Notes: generated by a model not told the origin, from the sequence alone. A stretch of 64,000 bases of DNA from Paenibacillaceae bacterium (GCA_004134985.1 REGQ01000026.1:1-64000), one strand, 5' to 3'. Counted from the stretch's first letter, positions 1 through 9,634 are shown. Program-made: numbers and translations.

Positions 1-406
1 CTGCCAGTTTACTATACTGCGGCTGATTTGGGCAGGAATAAGAGTCACATAGTTATGCACAATTAATCGACAGCCTCACACGTTCCGCTATTTGCCCGAA
101 AATGCCCCTAAACGAAACTTTCGCGGACACACGTTCCGCTATTGGCAAGCAAAGCCGCCATATAACGTGTTTTTTACACAAATAACGGATCTGGTGGCCG
201 CCAAAATGGATTGTTGCCCATTTTTAGCGAAATAACGGAACACCTGTCCTCTTACATAGAATGATCAGCTTATAGCGTACCGTACCATACCTCGGCGTTC
301 ACCGGTTCATTTTGCAATCTGCGCTATCAGTTGCTCGCAATTCTCCTCCCATCCCTCAAGCTGAAAGCTCATTGGTTGCTTTTCTTGTGTAAACGTTATA
401 ATCAGA
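1..406. repeat. Intergenic region with dispersed ACGTTCCGCTATT-type repeats
   Basis: No gene is seen in the first 400 bases. The stretch 75-240 carries repeated units built on the core CGTTCCGCTATT followed by CCCGAAA and a CGCGGACACACG segment (copies near 78-90 and 131-143, and the reverse form AATAACGGAACA near 232-243). A related unit lies near 59844-59910, so this is a dispersed intergenic repeat of this genome. The family could not be named. Function is unknown. Confidence 0.55.
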
Positions 407-712
407 CTATTTGGAGTCATTCGTTCCGACCTCATTTAGTGTATCTTCCTTGGCAGGATGACTAAATTTATCATTAAGCTGCTGAAGCAAATGAATAACT
501 TCGGATAATCCGATGATTAATAACCCGATCACGCCAAACCTGCCCCATGCTGCAAAGGCAACTTTAAAGTTAAAACTACCGTTATCTTCAATGAACTGAA
601 GTGCCTCGTCAGGTTGACCTGACATGACCCCAACTAAAAAACCAATTCCCCATACTCCGACGCCTGCGACATACAGAAGAACTGATATTGAATTTCTCTT
701 CTTATTCTCCAT
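407..712 (-). CDS. Small two-helix membrane protein, unknown function
   Basis: 101-aa protein with two predicted membrane segments (about residues 8-30 and 50-75) and a charged C-terminal tail, so probably a small cytoplasmic-membrane protein. The start is supported by a GGGGGAG ribosome site directly upstream of the ATG. It stands alone on the minus strand, with no partner gene within 300 bases, so the context gives no role. The family is not recognised. The coding call rests on the ribosome site, the amphipathic layout and the absence of a competing frame. Confidence 0.75.
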   Translation of the reverse strand: MENKKRNSISVLLYVAGVGVWGIGFLVGVMSGQPDEALQFIEDNGSFNFKVAFAAWGRFGVIGLLIIGLSEVIHLLQQLNDKFSHPAKEDTLNEVGTNDSK

Positions 713-1057
713 TGCTCCCCCTATATCATCTATTATTTATTCCCGTATTTTCCCATTATATCTTAGTATGAAACAATATACAGTTCTTTATAGCAATAAT
801 CTATAGTTTGGGAAATGATTAAACAGCCCTGGGCATTGCGCCCAGAGCTTCTGACAATTTAGATAACGTGAAGTTCGGTCCGTAACAAAACGCCGCGACA
901 CTACATATTAACGCTGCAATATATAAGTGCAGTAATAATAAACACAGTAATGCATCAATACTACAATACAGAAACGGTCGCCGTGAGCTACGCTCGGTGC
1001 ACAACTCGGTGCACAGCTCTGTACGAAGTGCCCATCGAAGCCTTGCCCCTCCACAGG
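713..1057. other. Intergenic region, nothing identified
   Basis: A 345-base gap between the small membrane protein and the 3' end of the galactosidase-like gene. It is AT-rich at 720-960 and carries a short direct repeat CTCGGTGCACA near 995-1018. No convincing gene, terminator or RNA was seen. Confidence 0.5.
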
Positions 1058-3745
1058 TTAAGGGGTAATTTGGTACAGCACTGATTGTCTGGCTGTCAGC
1101 GAAAGCGTCAGCTTGCCATCTTTCGACTGAACCGACTCGCCCGTCCACAGATCGACGATGCTCACATCCGCCGGAATGCCTGCGCGGGCGAGATCGACGG
1201 TCTTCTCAGCAGGTTCCGTGCTGAAATTGAACACCGCGAGGTAGTATACGCCCTCGTCCTCCAAAACGAACGTATCCGATGAATTGTTGCCTGTGTTGCC
1301 TTCCACGCTGCGGAAAGCCTTGCCTTTGGTTGCCAGCTCGTTCACCCTCGGGTTCGTCATAAGCTCCTTCATCCGCTTCTGCGATTCCTTGTCGTTCACA
1401 TCGTCGGAGTTAAAGTAGACCGTACCCGAGATGACCGTCGCATTGACACGCGTCCGAGCTCCTTCGAAGGTCTCGTTCTTGCCCAGTACGCTGTAGTCCG
1501 GATCGGTATAATGGTAGATCGTACCGTTCTGCCACCAGCCGTATGTCTGATTGTTGAGCTGATATTCCGTTGAGTCAATCGTTTCGAAAATATCGCAGGA
1601 AATTCTGCGGCTATGCGCATATTGGCTTGGGAAGATCGGCGCAATCGAGGCGCTGACGAACATCGTGTCATCAAGCTGCTCGATCAGGTAGGACATCCCT
1701 TCGTTGTAAGCCTGCACGCCCGTTGTAATGTTCTTGTCATAGAACTCGCCTTCCATCGATGCATGGGTAAGGAAGTCGAGCTTAAGGAATTCATAGCCTC
1801 TGCTTTTGAAACGGGCGATATCGAAGTCCATCTTCATTTTGGTGCCCGGATGGGTAGGATCAAGTATTATGCCCATGTTATGGGGCACAAGCCTGCCTTC
1901 ACTATCCTTGAGGGCGATATCGCCATACGTATACTTCCCGTCCGTTCCATCGACCTCGATAAGCATATTTTTGCCCCAGTATACGAATGGCGTATGGTAG
2001 GAGCCCGCCTTCTGCCCGTTTTTACGAATGGTTGCCGTCAAGTCAATAAGCTGCTCATCCGACAGGTTGGTCCAGAAGGAATCCATATTGATGTAAACGA
2101 CGCCGTCATTGTTGAATGAAGCATTCTGCAAATGATCGTGGAAGAAATTGGACACATCAACCATCTTCTCATAGGACAGATGCTCGGCATACGCAGCCCA
2201 GCTGTTCCAGCCGACAGGTACACCTTGCGGGATATTCGGGCCGAAGCTTAGCGGCGGAGCTACGACTGCATTGGCCCGGCCATACGCTTCCATCCCGTCG
2301 CGGTAATCGCTGTAATGTCCTATAAAAATTTGCGGCGATTTAAGCGTCGTTCCTGAGATTGCTCCATGCTCCATACGATCATAGGTGACCTGCCTCGATG
2401 TGAAGCCGCCATACACCTTCAGCTCATTCAATCGATTGTCCGAACCGCTCCACTCAATGCCTGTCTTCCAGGTATCGTGAGTCACCGAACCGACGATCAG
2501 TCCATTGCGGCTGGCATTGTCGAAAATGGCCGTCACTTCCGAGCTAATGTAGTTCTTCGTATTCAAGTGTGTATTCATCGATTTGGACGTATGCCTCGAC
2601 CAGGCATCATTATCGAACGGCACAATTAGCACCCGATTGTCTTCGTACTGGCCAAGGTCCAAGCCGCCCGCCGTCTCCAGCACGACTGGCGCCATATAGT
2701 TGGTACTTAACTCCCCGCTACCGGTCACTTCCTCGGCCTTGATGAAGTAAGTGCTATCTTCATACACATAATAAATTTGATCCAGCACCGGCATTTCCTG
2801 CTTCTCATTGCGAACGATCAGTTTGATACCCTTGCCATGACCGTCCTCAATCGGCTCGATCTGCTCGGCCAGCAGGCGATGGGTATCATACTCACTGCTG
2901 TTGATAATCTGATCATTGTACTTGAAGCTGCTGTAGATGCCCTTGGCAATCATGCTGCCATCCCACGAATAGGCCGACAGACCAGTCTTCGTATTGTACA
3001 CAATTTGATAGACGCCGCTGTCTATCGTCAGACCGCCTTCATGCTGCGATACTTTGATCGCTCCGTAATTCGATGTGGAGGTCACTTCGCCGATACTGCC
3101 CGAATCGCCCCAGGCAAATGCCGCATTCTGAGTCTTATCAGAGCTTGCAGGGGCCTGCTTGATGACGATTCGATCCAGATTCGGAGAATACCAGTTTTCA
3201 TCCGAGAACTTCAGGACATTGTTGCCGGCGTCCAGTTCCACCTCGAAATCATAGCTGCCCACCGATTCCCAATCGCCCTTGGCTACCTCCGGCAATTCAA
3301 ACTTCTCCGCTTCCTTGTCATTGACCTTGACATGGAATGGGCGAGAATCACCCGTTACATAGTCGACGGTGACGATATACTTGCCTGCCTCCGGGACTTC
3401 CACATGATTAAATTGTACGAAGCCCCCTCCATGGATGCCGCCCACCTGCTTCCCTTCGGAGCATTTGGCGCAATCCGCAATATTCGTATTCGGCCCATCC
3501 AATGTATTGCGCGGATCATGTGCCTGGAACACATACTCCACCTGCGGCTCTTCCTCCACCTCATTCGTTGCAAGAGCTTCATTGACCGCCTGTTCTTCCT
3601 TCACCTGCTCCCCCCCATTCGCTGCTGAATTTTCGTTAGCTGCCTCCTTACTTCCTTGTGAAGCGAACAATTGATAGATTATTATTCCTCCGATAATAAG
3701 GACCAGAGCGGCAAGCATTGACGTCCTTCCCTTGTTAAAGCGCAT
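1058..3745 (-). CDS. Membrane-anchored alpha-galactosidase-like glycoside hydrolase (clan GH-D) with N-terminal CBM-like domain
   Basis: 895 aa. The start at 3745 is chosen because a GGGGGAAAGG site precedes this ATG and a membrane or signal segment follows at once (residues 10-27). Upstream in-frame codons look like non-coding leader. Next come an acidic linker (28-62), a CBM6/35-like beta-sandwich (about 65-190) and a beta domain. The TIM barrel begins near residue 507 with VGWNSWAAY, the entry motif of GH27/GH36 enzymes. FLKLDFL near 655 supplies the likely nucleophile Asp, and CDIFETIDSTEY near 717 the likely acid/base. Family knowledge suggests cleavage of alpha-galactosides or related sugars outside the cell. 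It lies 620 bases downstream of the ABC operon, behind a likely terminator and a triple operator-like element. The exact substrate is uncertain. Confidence 0.88.
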   Translation of the reverse strand: MRFNKGRTSMLAALVLIIGGIIIYQLFASQGSKEAANENSAANGGEQVKEEQAVNEALATNEVEEEPQVEYVFQAHDPRNTLDGPNTNIADCAKCSEGKQVGGIHGGGFVQFNHVEVPEAGKYIVTVDYVTGDSRPFHVKVNDKEAEKFELPEVAKGDWESVGSYDFEVELDAGNNVLKFSDENWYSPNLDRIVIKQAPASSDKTQNAAFAWGDSGSIGEVTSTSNYGAIKVSQHEGGLTIDSGVYQIVYNTKTGLSAYSWDGSMIAKGIYSSFKYNDQIINSSEYDTHRLLAEQIEPIEDGHGKGIKLIVRNEKQEMPVLDQIYYVYEDSTYFIKAEEVTGSGELSTNYMAPVVLETAGGLDLGQYEDNRVLIVPFDNDAWSRHTSKSMNTHLNTKNYISSEVTAIFDNASRNGLIVGSVTHDTWKTGIEWSGSDNRLNELKVYGGFTSRQVTYDRMEHGAISGTTLKSPQIFIGHYSDYRDGMEAYGRANAVVAPPLSFGPNIPQGVPVGWNSWAAYAEHLSYEKMVDVSNFFHDHLQNASFNNDGVVYINMDSFWTNLSDEQLIDLTATIRKNGQKAGSYHTPFVYWGKNMLIEVDGTDGKYTYGDIALKDSEGRLVPHNMGIILDPTHPGTKMKMDFDIARFKSRGYEFLKLDFLTHASMEGEFYDKNITTGVQAYNEGMSYLIEQLDDTMFVSASIAPIFPSQYAHSRRISCDIFETIDSTEYQLNNQTYGWWQNGTIYHYTDPDYSVLGKNETFEGARTRVNATVISGTVYFNSDDVNDKESQKRMKELMTNPRVNELATKGKAFRSVEGNTGNNSSDTFVLEDEGVYYLAVFNFSTEPAEKTVDLARAGIPADVSIVDLWTGESVQSKDGKLTLSLTARQSVLYQITP

Positions 3746-3868
3746 CACCTTTCCCCCGTTTCTGAAACTGTTATTAGGTTGACCTCTCTTGCGAAAGTCT
3801 ATCATTCTCCAGCGCCTGTCTTGATCAACAGTCGACAACTGGCATTGTGAAAATCGGCATTGTCCACG

Positions 3869-3891
3869 ATCTATATAAGTTGAACGAAAGA
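3869..3891. repeat. Dispersed motif ATCTATATaAGTTGAACGAAAGA, copy 1
   Basis: This 23-base segment recurs with one change at 42257-42279. Its core AAGTTGAACGAA also appears in reverse at about 42786-42797. All copies are intergenic. It is probably part of a dispersed intergenic repeat; its function is unknown. Confidence 0.55.
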
Positions 3892-3916
3892 AGTGAAGTG
3901 CCGCACAGGATAAATT

Positions 3917-4039
3917 ATTGTATTTTGTACAACATTTTCCAGGCGAATGAGCCAATTATTGTTAAATTGTTGCACTTTATACAACAATTGTTAAGATAAT
4001 TGACTTTTCCAGCTGAAATATTGTAGTTTATACAACAAT
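3917..4039. promoter_or_regulatory. Three phased operator-like inverted repeats (TTGTA...TACAACAA)
   Basis: Three related imperfect palindromes lie upstream of the galactosidase-like gene at 3917-3935, 3966-3988 and 4020-4039. Each ends in TACAACA. The middle copy has arms AATTGTTG and CAACAATT around nine bases. The TACAACA arms are 51-52 bases apart, close to five helical turns. This is typical of a repressor or activator that binds several sites cooperatively. Which regulator binds is not known; the nearby LacI protein (17573-18586) is one candidate. Confidence 0.6.
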
Positions 4040-4122
4040 TTCATGATCCAAAACTGAAATCAGATTTCGGCGAGCCTCGGCTGTGCTGCTGCGGGTACGC
4101 AGGGTGTTTCCAATCGCCATTC

Positions 4123-4170
4123 AAAGCCGAATTACTTATCCTAATTTTCAAAAGGTTATAATTCGGCTTT
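4123..4170 (-). terminator. Hairpin terminator candidate after the ABC operon
   Basis: A 12-base perfect stem, AAAGCCGAATTA with TAATTCGGCTTT, encloses a loop of about 24 bases. It sits about 200 bases past the last permease gene and before the galactosidase-like gene. The following T-run is weak, so it could also be an mRNA-stabilising hairpin. Confidence 0.5.
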
Positions 4171-4367
4171 AAAAGCGACCTTGCGTTTTTCCAACTTTCC
4201 TGCAACCCTACGCTGCTTTTCTCCCAGGCGGCAAGCACTGATTTTTCAGGTAATTCCCTTGGAAAATTCAATCATTCAACTCTATAGAACCGGATAACTC
4301 CCGTCGTGCCGCCAGACTTCCGCTGCCTCTTATTTGGCCAGTTGCCTGTCAATCAGCTAACCATTTG

Positions 4368-5372
4368 TTAACCTACCAGACCGCTGCGTTCCATACTCTC
4401 AACAAAGTGGCGCTGCACGAACAGATACATAATAATCAGCGGCAAAATCGCCATCAGAATCGCCGTATTCTGAATCATAGACGCATACAGCGGATCCGGG
4501 CTTTGCGCCCCGCCTGTGCCTGTGAGGAAAAACATGATTTGCCCCCAGGCGCCGGAAACCATCGAAGACATGACCTTGGTTTCATTCAAGATCATTCCCG
4601 TGAAGAAGGAATCGTTCCATTGCCATACGAATGAAAACAGCATGACGGTGACGACGGCCGGAACAGCATTAGGCAGAATGATTCTGGTGAATGTGCCAAA
4701 CGTGCCTGATCCGTCCACCCATGCCGCCTCCTCCAGATCCTTAGGAATCCCTCTAAAAAACTGGCGAAAAATATAGACGAACAGTCCGGTCTTCAGCCCC
4801 ATGCCCAACGCTGACGAAATCAAGAAGGGCCAATAGGTATTGATCAGATTCAACGGATTGCCCTGAAAAAGCGAAACAAGACCGAGCACATCAAAGTTTT
4901 TGTACTGCAGGTAGGTCGGAATCATAATCGTCTGCGGCGGAACAAGAATGGTGAAAATAACGCAGCCAAACAACAGGCCGCTGCCGCGGAATTTAATTCG
5001 CGAGAAGCCATATCCGGCAAGCACGCAGGACAAGGTCTGGAAGAACATGACCAGCCCTGACAGCAGCACCGTATTGAGCAGCACCTTCGGATAATTCAGC
5101 GCCTTGCTGACGAGTATGAAATTGTCCAATGTGAAATGCTTCGGTATCCACACGACGGTAGCATCATACATATCAACAGGATCCTTGATCGAAATCATAA
5201 CCTTGATTAGAATCGGATAAAGAATAATAAACGAAATGCCGCAAATCAGGACCGTACGGACAAAAATCCAAAGCCATATTTTCAGCTTGTTGGCCCAAAA
5301 GCTTGCCCGGGTCATACGCTCCCACAGCGGATGCCGAACATCGCTCCTTACGCTAGCGCCTTCGGTTTTCAT
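4368..5372 (-). CDS. Carbohydrate ABC transporter permease, MalG type
   Basis: 334-aa inner-membrane permease with six membrane segments. An EAA loop (EEAAWVDG..GTFTRIILP, about residues 240-260) docks the ATPase. The start has an AAGGAGG site nine bases upstream. It follows the MalF-type permease by 22 bases and forms the second permease pair of the operon with it. MalG-type proteins pair with a MalF-type partner to form the channel of CUT1 importers for oligosaccharides. No ATPase gene is present, so a shared MsmX-like ATPase is inferred. It is the last gene of the operon. Confidence 0.93.
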   Translation of the reverse strand: MKTEGASVRSDVRHPLWERMTRASFWANKLKIWLWIFVRTVLICGISFIILYPILIKVMISIKDPVDMYDATVVWIPKHFTLDNFILVSKALNYPKVLLNTVLLSGLVMFFQTLSCVLAGYGFSRIKFRGSGLLFGCVIFTILVPPQTIMIPTYLQYKNFDVLGLVSLFQGNPLNLINTYWPFLISSALGMGLKTGLFVYIFRQFFRGIPKDLEEAAWVDGSGTFGTFTRIILPNAVPAVVTVMLFSFVWQWNDSFFTGMILNETKVMSSMVSGAWGQIMFFLTGTGGAQSPDPLYASMIQNTAILMAILPLIIMYLFVQRHFVESMERSGLVG

Positions 5373-5394
5373 AGCACGCTTCCCTCCTTATCGC

Positions 5395-6300
5395 TTAGTC
5401 GTAGTAGAATACTTTCCTGGAAATGAGCAGCGCGACAATCCACAGGAAGATCGAGATAATGACGAAATAGATCCAGGCCATCGATGCGCTTAGCCCAAAC
5501 TGGAACGACTTGAAGGCCGTATCCCTAATTTGTCTTGTCGTCGGGCTGCTGAGCAGGTTATCAATGATGGAATAAATAACATTCGTCAAAATCAACGGGC
5601 TGATCATCGGAAACGTAATTTTCCAGAACGACTCGTAAGCTGTCGCACCCTCGATTTTGGACGCTTCATAGAGGGAGCCGGAAATCGACTGCAAGCCCGC
5701 TACAAAGATTAGAATTTGCACGCCGGAGGCGGTAATAATCTGATAGATGCGGTTGACCGCCCCAACCAAATATTCAACGATATGATAATTGACACCCGAG
5801 TTAAGCAGCAGCTTGGCAAGCTCCAGATTACGGAACATGGAAAATTCGCCGCTCGACTGCTGGGTAGCATTTTTGATTATCCCTTGCATGTAATCGCCGC
5901 TTTCGACGGAGGCAATTACGCCGGATGCCAGAATAACCGGCAGGAAGAAGATCGCTCTGGCCAGCGCTCTTCCCTTAAAATTCTGATTCAGCAGCACTGC
6001 CGCAAACAAGCTGAAGATGACGATTAGTGGCACATTAATGACCATGTTCAGCATCGACTCGCTCAGTGTGCGCACATAATGCTCATCTTGGAATAAAGCA
6101 TTTTTAAAGTTTGCCCAGCCTGCCGGGTGAACGGAAAATCCCGTCTCGCTCAGTTTCAGTGTACTGAAGCTGTAACGTAGCGAGTTGATGAGGGGCACAA
6201 AAAACAGGAACAGAAATCCGACAAACCAAGGAATAATAAACCAAATTCCTTTATATTTTTGCTTCTGATGCAGCGTCATCCCGATTTTGGGTAGCTTCAA
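5395..6300 (-). CDS. Sugar ABC transporter permease, MalF type
   Basis: 301-aa membrane protein with a PWFVGFLFLF first helix and an EAA loop (EASKIEGATAYESFWKI) near residues 215-235, as in CUT1 permeases. The start is a TTG at 6298-6300 with GGAGGCG upstream. That TTG overlaps the TGA stop of the DUF5696 gene (TTGA), which points to translational coupling. It pairs with the MalG-type protein just downstream. The long segment around residues 95-170 between helices is larger than usual and may be extracytoplasmic. The substrate is inferred from the neighbouring galactosidases. Confidence 0.92.
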   Translation of the reverse strand: MKLPKIGMTLHQKQKYKGIWFIIPWFVGFLFLFFVPLINSLRYSFSTLKLSETGFSVHPAGWANFKNALFQDEHYVRTLSESMLNMVINVPLIVIFSLFAAVLLNQNFKGRALARAIFFLPVILASGVIASVESGDYMQGIIKNATQQSSGEFSMFRNLELAKLLLNSGVNYHIVEYLVGAVNRIYQIITASGVQILIFVAGLQSISGSLYEASKIEGATAYESFWKITFPMISPLILTNVIYSIIDNLLSSPTTRQIRDTAFKSFQFGLSASMAWIYFVIISIFLWIVALLISRKVFYYD

Positions 6301-8996
6301 TTGCGCTCGCCTCCAATAAGGTATCCCATCGAATCAACGGCGGCTCCCCCGACGTTGACCGCGTAATCGTTATAGTTGACGACTACTGTTGTTCCATCTT
6401 CATACGCGGTTTGATAGACGCCCTTTTCCAGCATTTGATGATCCTTGATGACTTGGGTTCGAACACTGCTTAGCACCGCACTCACCTCGTCATAAGCTTT
6501 CTTCGCTTCGTCTATCCAATCCCGGTACTGGGCCGAATACAGGTAGTCAAACTCCGTTCCCTTAACTAATGACGATTTGGCATAAAACCATGTAAAGTAC
6601 AGGTTGGCTCCCGTCTCCAGCGACTTCAGCGTGTTATAGCGTACCGATTGCTCATCGGAGAGATTGAGTGCCGGCCCGGCATAATCGATATATCCGTGCA
6701 GTACCATCTCATAGAATGGCACGCTTTGGTCGGTAAGATTGTAGCCGCTGTTCCCAAGCGGGACGTTGACGACGCTGTCGACATAAGGCAGCGTATAGGC
6801 GTTGCCTCCGGAAACCATCACATGCGAATATTGATCCAGTTTCGCAAGCTGTTCCTCTACTGTCCGCTTCGCGTCTTCCCTGGTAATGACATGCTTGGTA
6901 TTGTAATCGGAGTTCAGTTCCTCGCCGAGATCGCGCAAGGACAATCCGTTCATTCCCAGCTTCCCGTACTTGTCCACGAACTTGTCAATGACACCCGGCA
7001 GCTTCGCCGGCGACAGCGCGTAGGACGGCTTCTCCCATAATTCCTTGAAATGTCCGGCCAGATTGTAAGGGTGGATCGCTACGAGCGAGCCGTTCATCGT
7101 ACGCGATGCGTCCTTCTTCGGACTAAACCGCCCTCCCTCCTGCAGCACTCTCAGGAAGGAAACATCCGGATACAGATCAATTCCCTTGTCGCTTGTGTAC
7201 GCCAGCAGCTTGGCTAGCCCGCTCTTGCCGCCCAGCTTGTTGTCGACTGAAACGGAAGATGGAATCTCGTGCTTCACACCGCCGTTGAACCACCCGGTAT
7301 AACGCACCTTGATGTTGTTCATGCCGCCAGCCTGCAGCTGCTCGAGAATTTCCTGCGCCTCGCTGAAGGTCGTCAGCGCCTGATAGGAGTTGTACGGGAT
7401 GCCCAGGAAGAACTTCTTCTTCGGAATTCCCCCGATAAGTTCCACATAGAACGGGATTTGCTCCCTTTGCTCCAGCGTTGTAAGTCCATGCTTGTCAATC
7501 AGATACGAGCGATAGTAGGATGCCATGCCGCTGTAACTCGCATCCTCGCCTTGCAAAAATCCGTAACGAACCGTAATATCTCCGAGATAAGGCTTAGCCT
7601 GGAATTTCGGAACGGTCTGGGTCGTCCAACTGCCTGTCAGGGCGAGCGGCTCCGAGCCATTGATCTCATAGCTGCTGTACACATAATTGTATGAGTTGGC
7701 CCGGCCGCTCACATCAGCCTCCACACGTCCGATGGCATCCCCGTCTTCAATAATGGCTACGAATGCGGCCTCATCCTTCTTCATGCCGAATACGGGCAAG
7801 CGGGCGGGAGAGCCGCTCATCACTTTGAATTTGCCAAGACGCGCCGCATCGGTGCTGTACATCGCCTCATTGTAAGGGAAGGCATCGAGCTTGCCGTTAT
7901 TGAGGCGGATAATTGAGCCGGAACCGTCAGGGACGAACATATATCCCTGCTGCTTCGTGCCCGCAGCTCCGAAATAAGGAAGCACGGTGAGCGCCTGCAA
8001 ATAAAAGCCATTGTCATCAATGCTCTCGGTCGACACATTCGCGATGAACTGATCGCCTTCCAAACGGTAAGTGACCGGAAGCACGAACAGCGCCTGACTG
8101 GCTTCTCCGCCGCCAGCATAAGCCTCACGGTCGACATTCATCTCTTCCTCGTTATAGCCGGCTTCCGCAAGTGTATCAAGCGTCCTCGTCAAAACCATCC
8201 CGTTCAAAGCGCTGTCACGCCGCTCATAGACCTTTTTATCCGGATCGAGTCTGAAACGCTTCAATAGATCCTCCTTGCGCTTTTCATCCTGGATGTTATC
8301 CAGAATCAACGTTTGGAACCGGTCTTCGCTAATGTATTGAGGAATTTGCTCCACTCCGCGCAGCTTCTCGCCGATCGTATAGGTGATCCGAATTCCGTCG
8401 TCAAGCTTCTCATATTCAAATTGTTCGTACTTGACGCTTTGATTGAAGTTGTTATATTGCTGCGGCTTACCCGACTTATCCGAGAAGGTAAGCAGCAATT
8501 GACTGGACAGCATCGATTTGTTAATGCCGGACGCTCTGCTGTCCTCCTCGCGATCCTGAGGATTCGAGAACCAGACGGACCCGTCCCGCTTGTTCTTAAC
8601 GGCGATCTCCGTCGTCTTCGGATGGTAATAGAGTGCCAATATTTCGTTCTCGGCTGCCAGCTCCATCGACTGCTCAATGGTTGCTGCCGCTTGCTCTGCC
8701 GCTCCGGTTCCAGCGGATGACTCAACTGCCGTAGACAGCTCGGTCGGCTCCGCCTGATCCACAGCCTCTTGAGTCGTCTCTGACTCCGCTGCTTCATCAT
8801 TCGATGCCGATCCTTCCTGCCCCGTCACGCCTGCCGAATCTGCAGACTCAGTTGAATGAGCCCCATCACTCGATGCCGCATCCCTGGAATCGGGCGCAGC
8901 CGTTGCACTTCCCGCATTGCTTCCCGCGCCGCTCGCCGCAGCCAGCATACTAAATACGACCGCCGCAGCGACCGCTGCTCTCCACTTGCTTCTCAC
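6297..8996 (-). CDS. Exported DUF5696-type protein
   Basis: 899 aa. The start is a GTG with AAGGAGG nine bases upstream. An N-terminal signal segment (1-25) is followed by a Ser/Ala/Glu-rich low-complexity linker (about 26-110). The rest is a large mixed beta and alpha/beta protein with motifs such as FVPDGSGSIIRLNNGKLDAF (about 355-375) and LRDLGEELNSDY (about 680). This layout matches proteins labelled DUF5696 in Paenibacillus ABC clusters; no catalytic activity has been shown that I know of. The second half looks like a glycosidase-type barrel, so a cell-surface enzyme or glycan-binding role is possible. It overlaps the next permease by four bases and follows the YIP1 gene by 17, so it is co-transcribed with an importer. 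Confidence 0.85.
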   Translation of the reverse strand: MRSKWRAAVAAAVVFSMLAAASGAGSNAGSATAAPDSRDAASSDGAHSTESADSAGVTGQEGSASNDEAAESETTQEAVDQAEPTELSTAVESSAGTGAAEQAAATIEQSMELAAENEILALYYHPKTTEIAVKNKRDGSVWFSNPQDREEDSRASGINKSMLSSQLLLTFSDKSGKPQQYNNFNQSVKYEQFEYEKLDDGIRITYTIGEKLRGVEQIPQYISEDRFQTLILDNIQDEKRKEDLLKRFRLDPDKKVYERRDSALNGMVLTRTLDTLAEAGYNEEEMNVDREAYAGGGEASQALFVLPVTYRLEGDQFIANVSTESIDDNGFYLQALTVLPYFGAAGTKQQGYMFVPDGSGSIIRLNNGKLDAFPYNEAMYSTDAARLGKFKVMSGSPARLPVFGMKKDEAAFVAIIEDGDAIGRVEADVSGRANSYNYVYSSYEINGSEPLALTGSWTTQTVPKFQAKPYLGDITVRYGFLQGEDASYSGMASYYRSYLIDKHGLTTLEQREQIPFYVELIGGIPKKKFFLGIPYNSYQALTTFSEAQEILEQLQAGGMNNIKVRYTGWFNGGVKHEIPSSVSVDNKLGGKSGLAKLLAYTSDKGIDLYPDVSFLRVLQEGGRFSPKKDASRTMNGSLVAIHPYNLAGHFKELWEKPSYALSPAKLPGVIDKFVDKYGKLGMNGLSLRDLGEELNSDYNTKHVITREDAKRTVEEQLAKLDQYSHVMVSGGNAYTLPYVDSVVNVPLGNSGYNLTDQSVPFYEMVLHGYIDYAGPALNLSDEQSVRYNTLKSLETGANLYFTWFYAKSSLVKGTEFDYLYSAQYRDWIDEAKKAYDEVSAVLSSVRTQVIKDHQMLEKGVYQTAYEDGTTVVVNYNDYAVNVGGAAVDSMGYLIGGERN

Positions 8997-9013
8997 GTCT
9001 GCCTGCCTCCTTC

Positions 9014-9634
9014 CTAGATGCGATATGAAATCTCAGTATAGATTGAAAGTATGAAACCGATCATTTCCTGGAGCAGGCTGAAGAATAGCAGTCCCAGGAA
9101 CATAATAATCCCCATGACAAACAAAGTAAGCAACATGGTGAATATGGTTTTGATGACGGTATATTGATGCACGGTCATCGTGCCGATAAACAGCAGCCAG
9201 ATGAACCATAACACCGAGAGCGTATCAATCAGGTAATAGAAGGCCGCTTCCCGCGAAGTTATAACATTGCTGATGAGCACATTGCCGAATCGCATCAGCA
9301 CAAGCGGCAGCAATGCGTAGCCTGTTGCCATAACAATCTCTTTGAACTTCCCTTCGCCATCCATCAAGGTCGTCAGGGACCAGTTGGCTATGCACCATAG
9401 AAAGAAGGGCAGCACAATATACTGCAGCTCACTAATACTATTTAAATCATAGGGAAAGTTGAAATTAACGACAAATCCAGCGTACTGCCTGAGCAAAATC
9501 GTTGCGATCGTCAGCAGCAGCAGCATAAACAGCGCAACGCGAAGCCTGCCTCTGTTCTCATACTTCAAATCCCAGAACCCTTGAAATGGATGAAGCAGCA
9601 CATAAAACGGGTATTTGGTCATCTCACGTAACAT
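9014..9634 (-). CDS. YIP1-family multi-pass membrane protein
   Basis: 206 aa with five or so membrane helices (near residues 30-50, 75-95, 105-125, 135-160 and 170-195) and the hydrophobic pattern of YIP1-domain proteins. The start ATG has GGAAGGTGAAGG upstream, located inside the end of the preceding NHL gene; the two genes overlap by 11 bases. YIP1 domains are known from eukaryotic vesicle traffic, but the bacterial members have no settled role. Its fixed place between NHL and DUF5696 genes suggests a membrane partner of the uptake system. Confidence 0.85.
   Translation of the reverse strand: MLREMTKYPFYVLLHPFQGFWDLKYENRGRLRVALFMLLLLTIATILLRQYAGFVVNFNFPYDLNSISELQYIVLPFFLWCIANWSLTTLMDGEGKFKEIVMATGYALLPLVLMRFGNVLISNVITSREAAFYYLIDTLSVLWFIWLLFIGTMTVHQYTVIKTIFTMLLTLFVMGIIMFLGLLFFSLLQEMIGFILSIYTEISYRI

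Noticed and set aside
2777-3628. 283-codon plus-strand frame
   Set aside because: Shadow of the alpha-galactosidase-like gene; no recognisable domain or ribosome site.
4041-4271. 76-codon minus-strand frame after the ABC operon
   Set aside because: It overlaps the 4123-4170 hairpin, has no ribosome site and no recognisable sequence.
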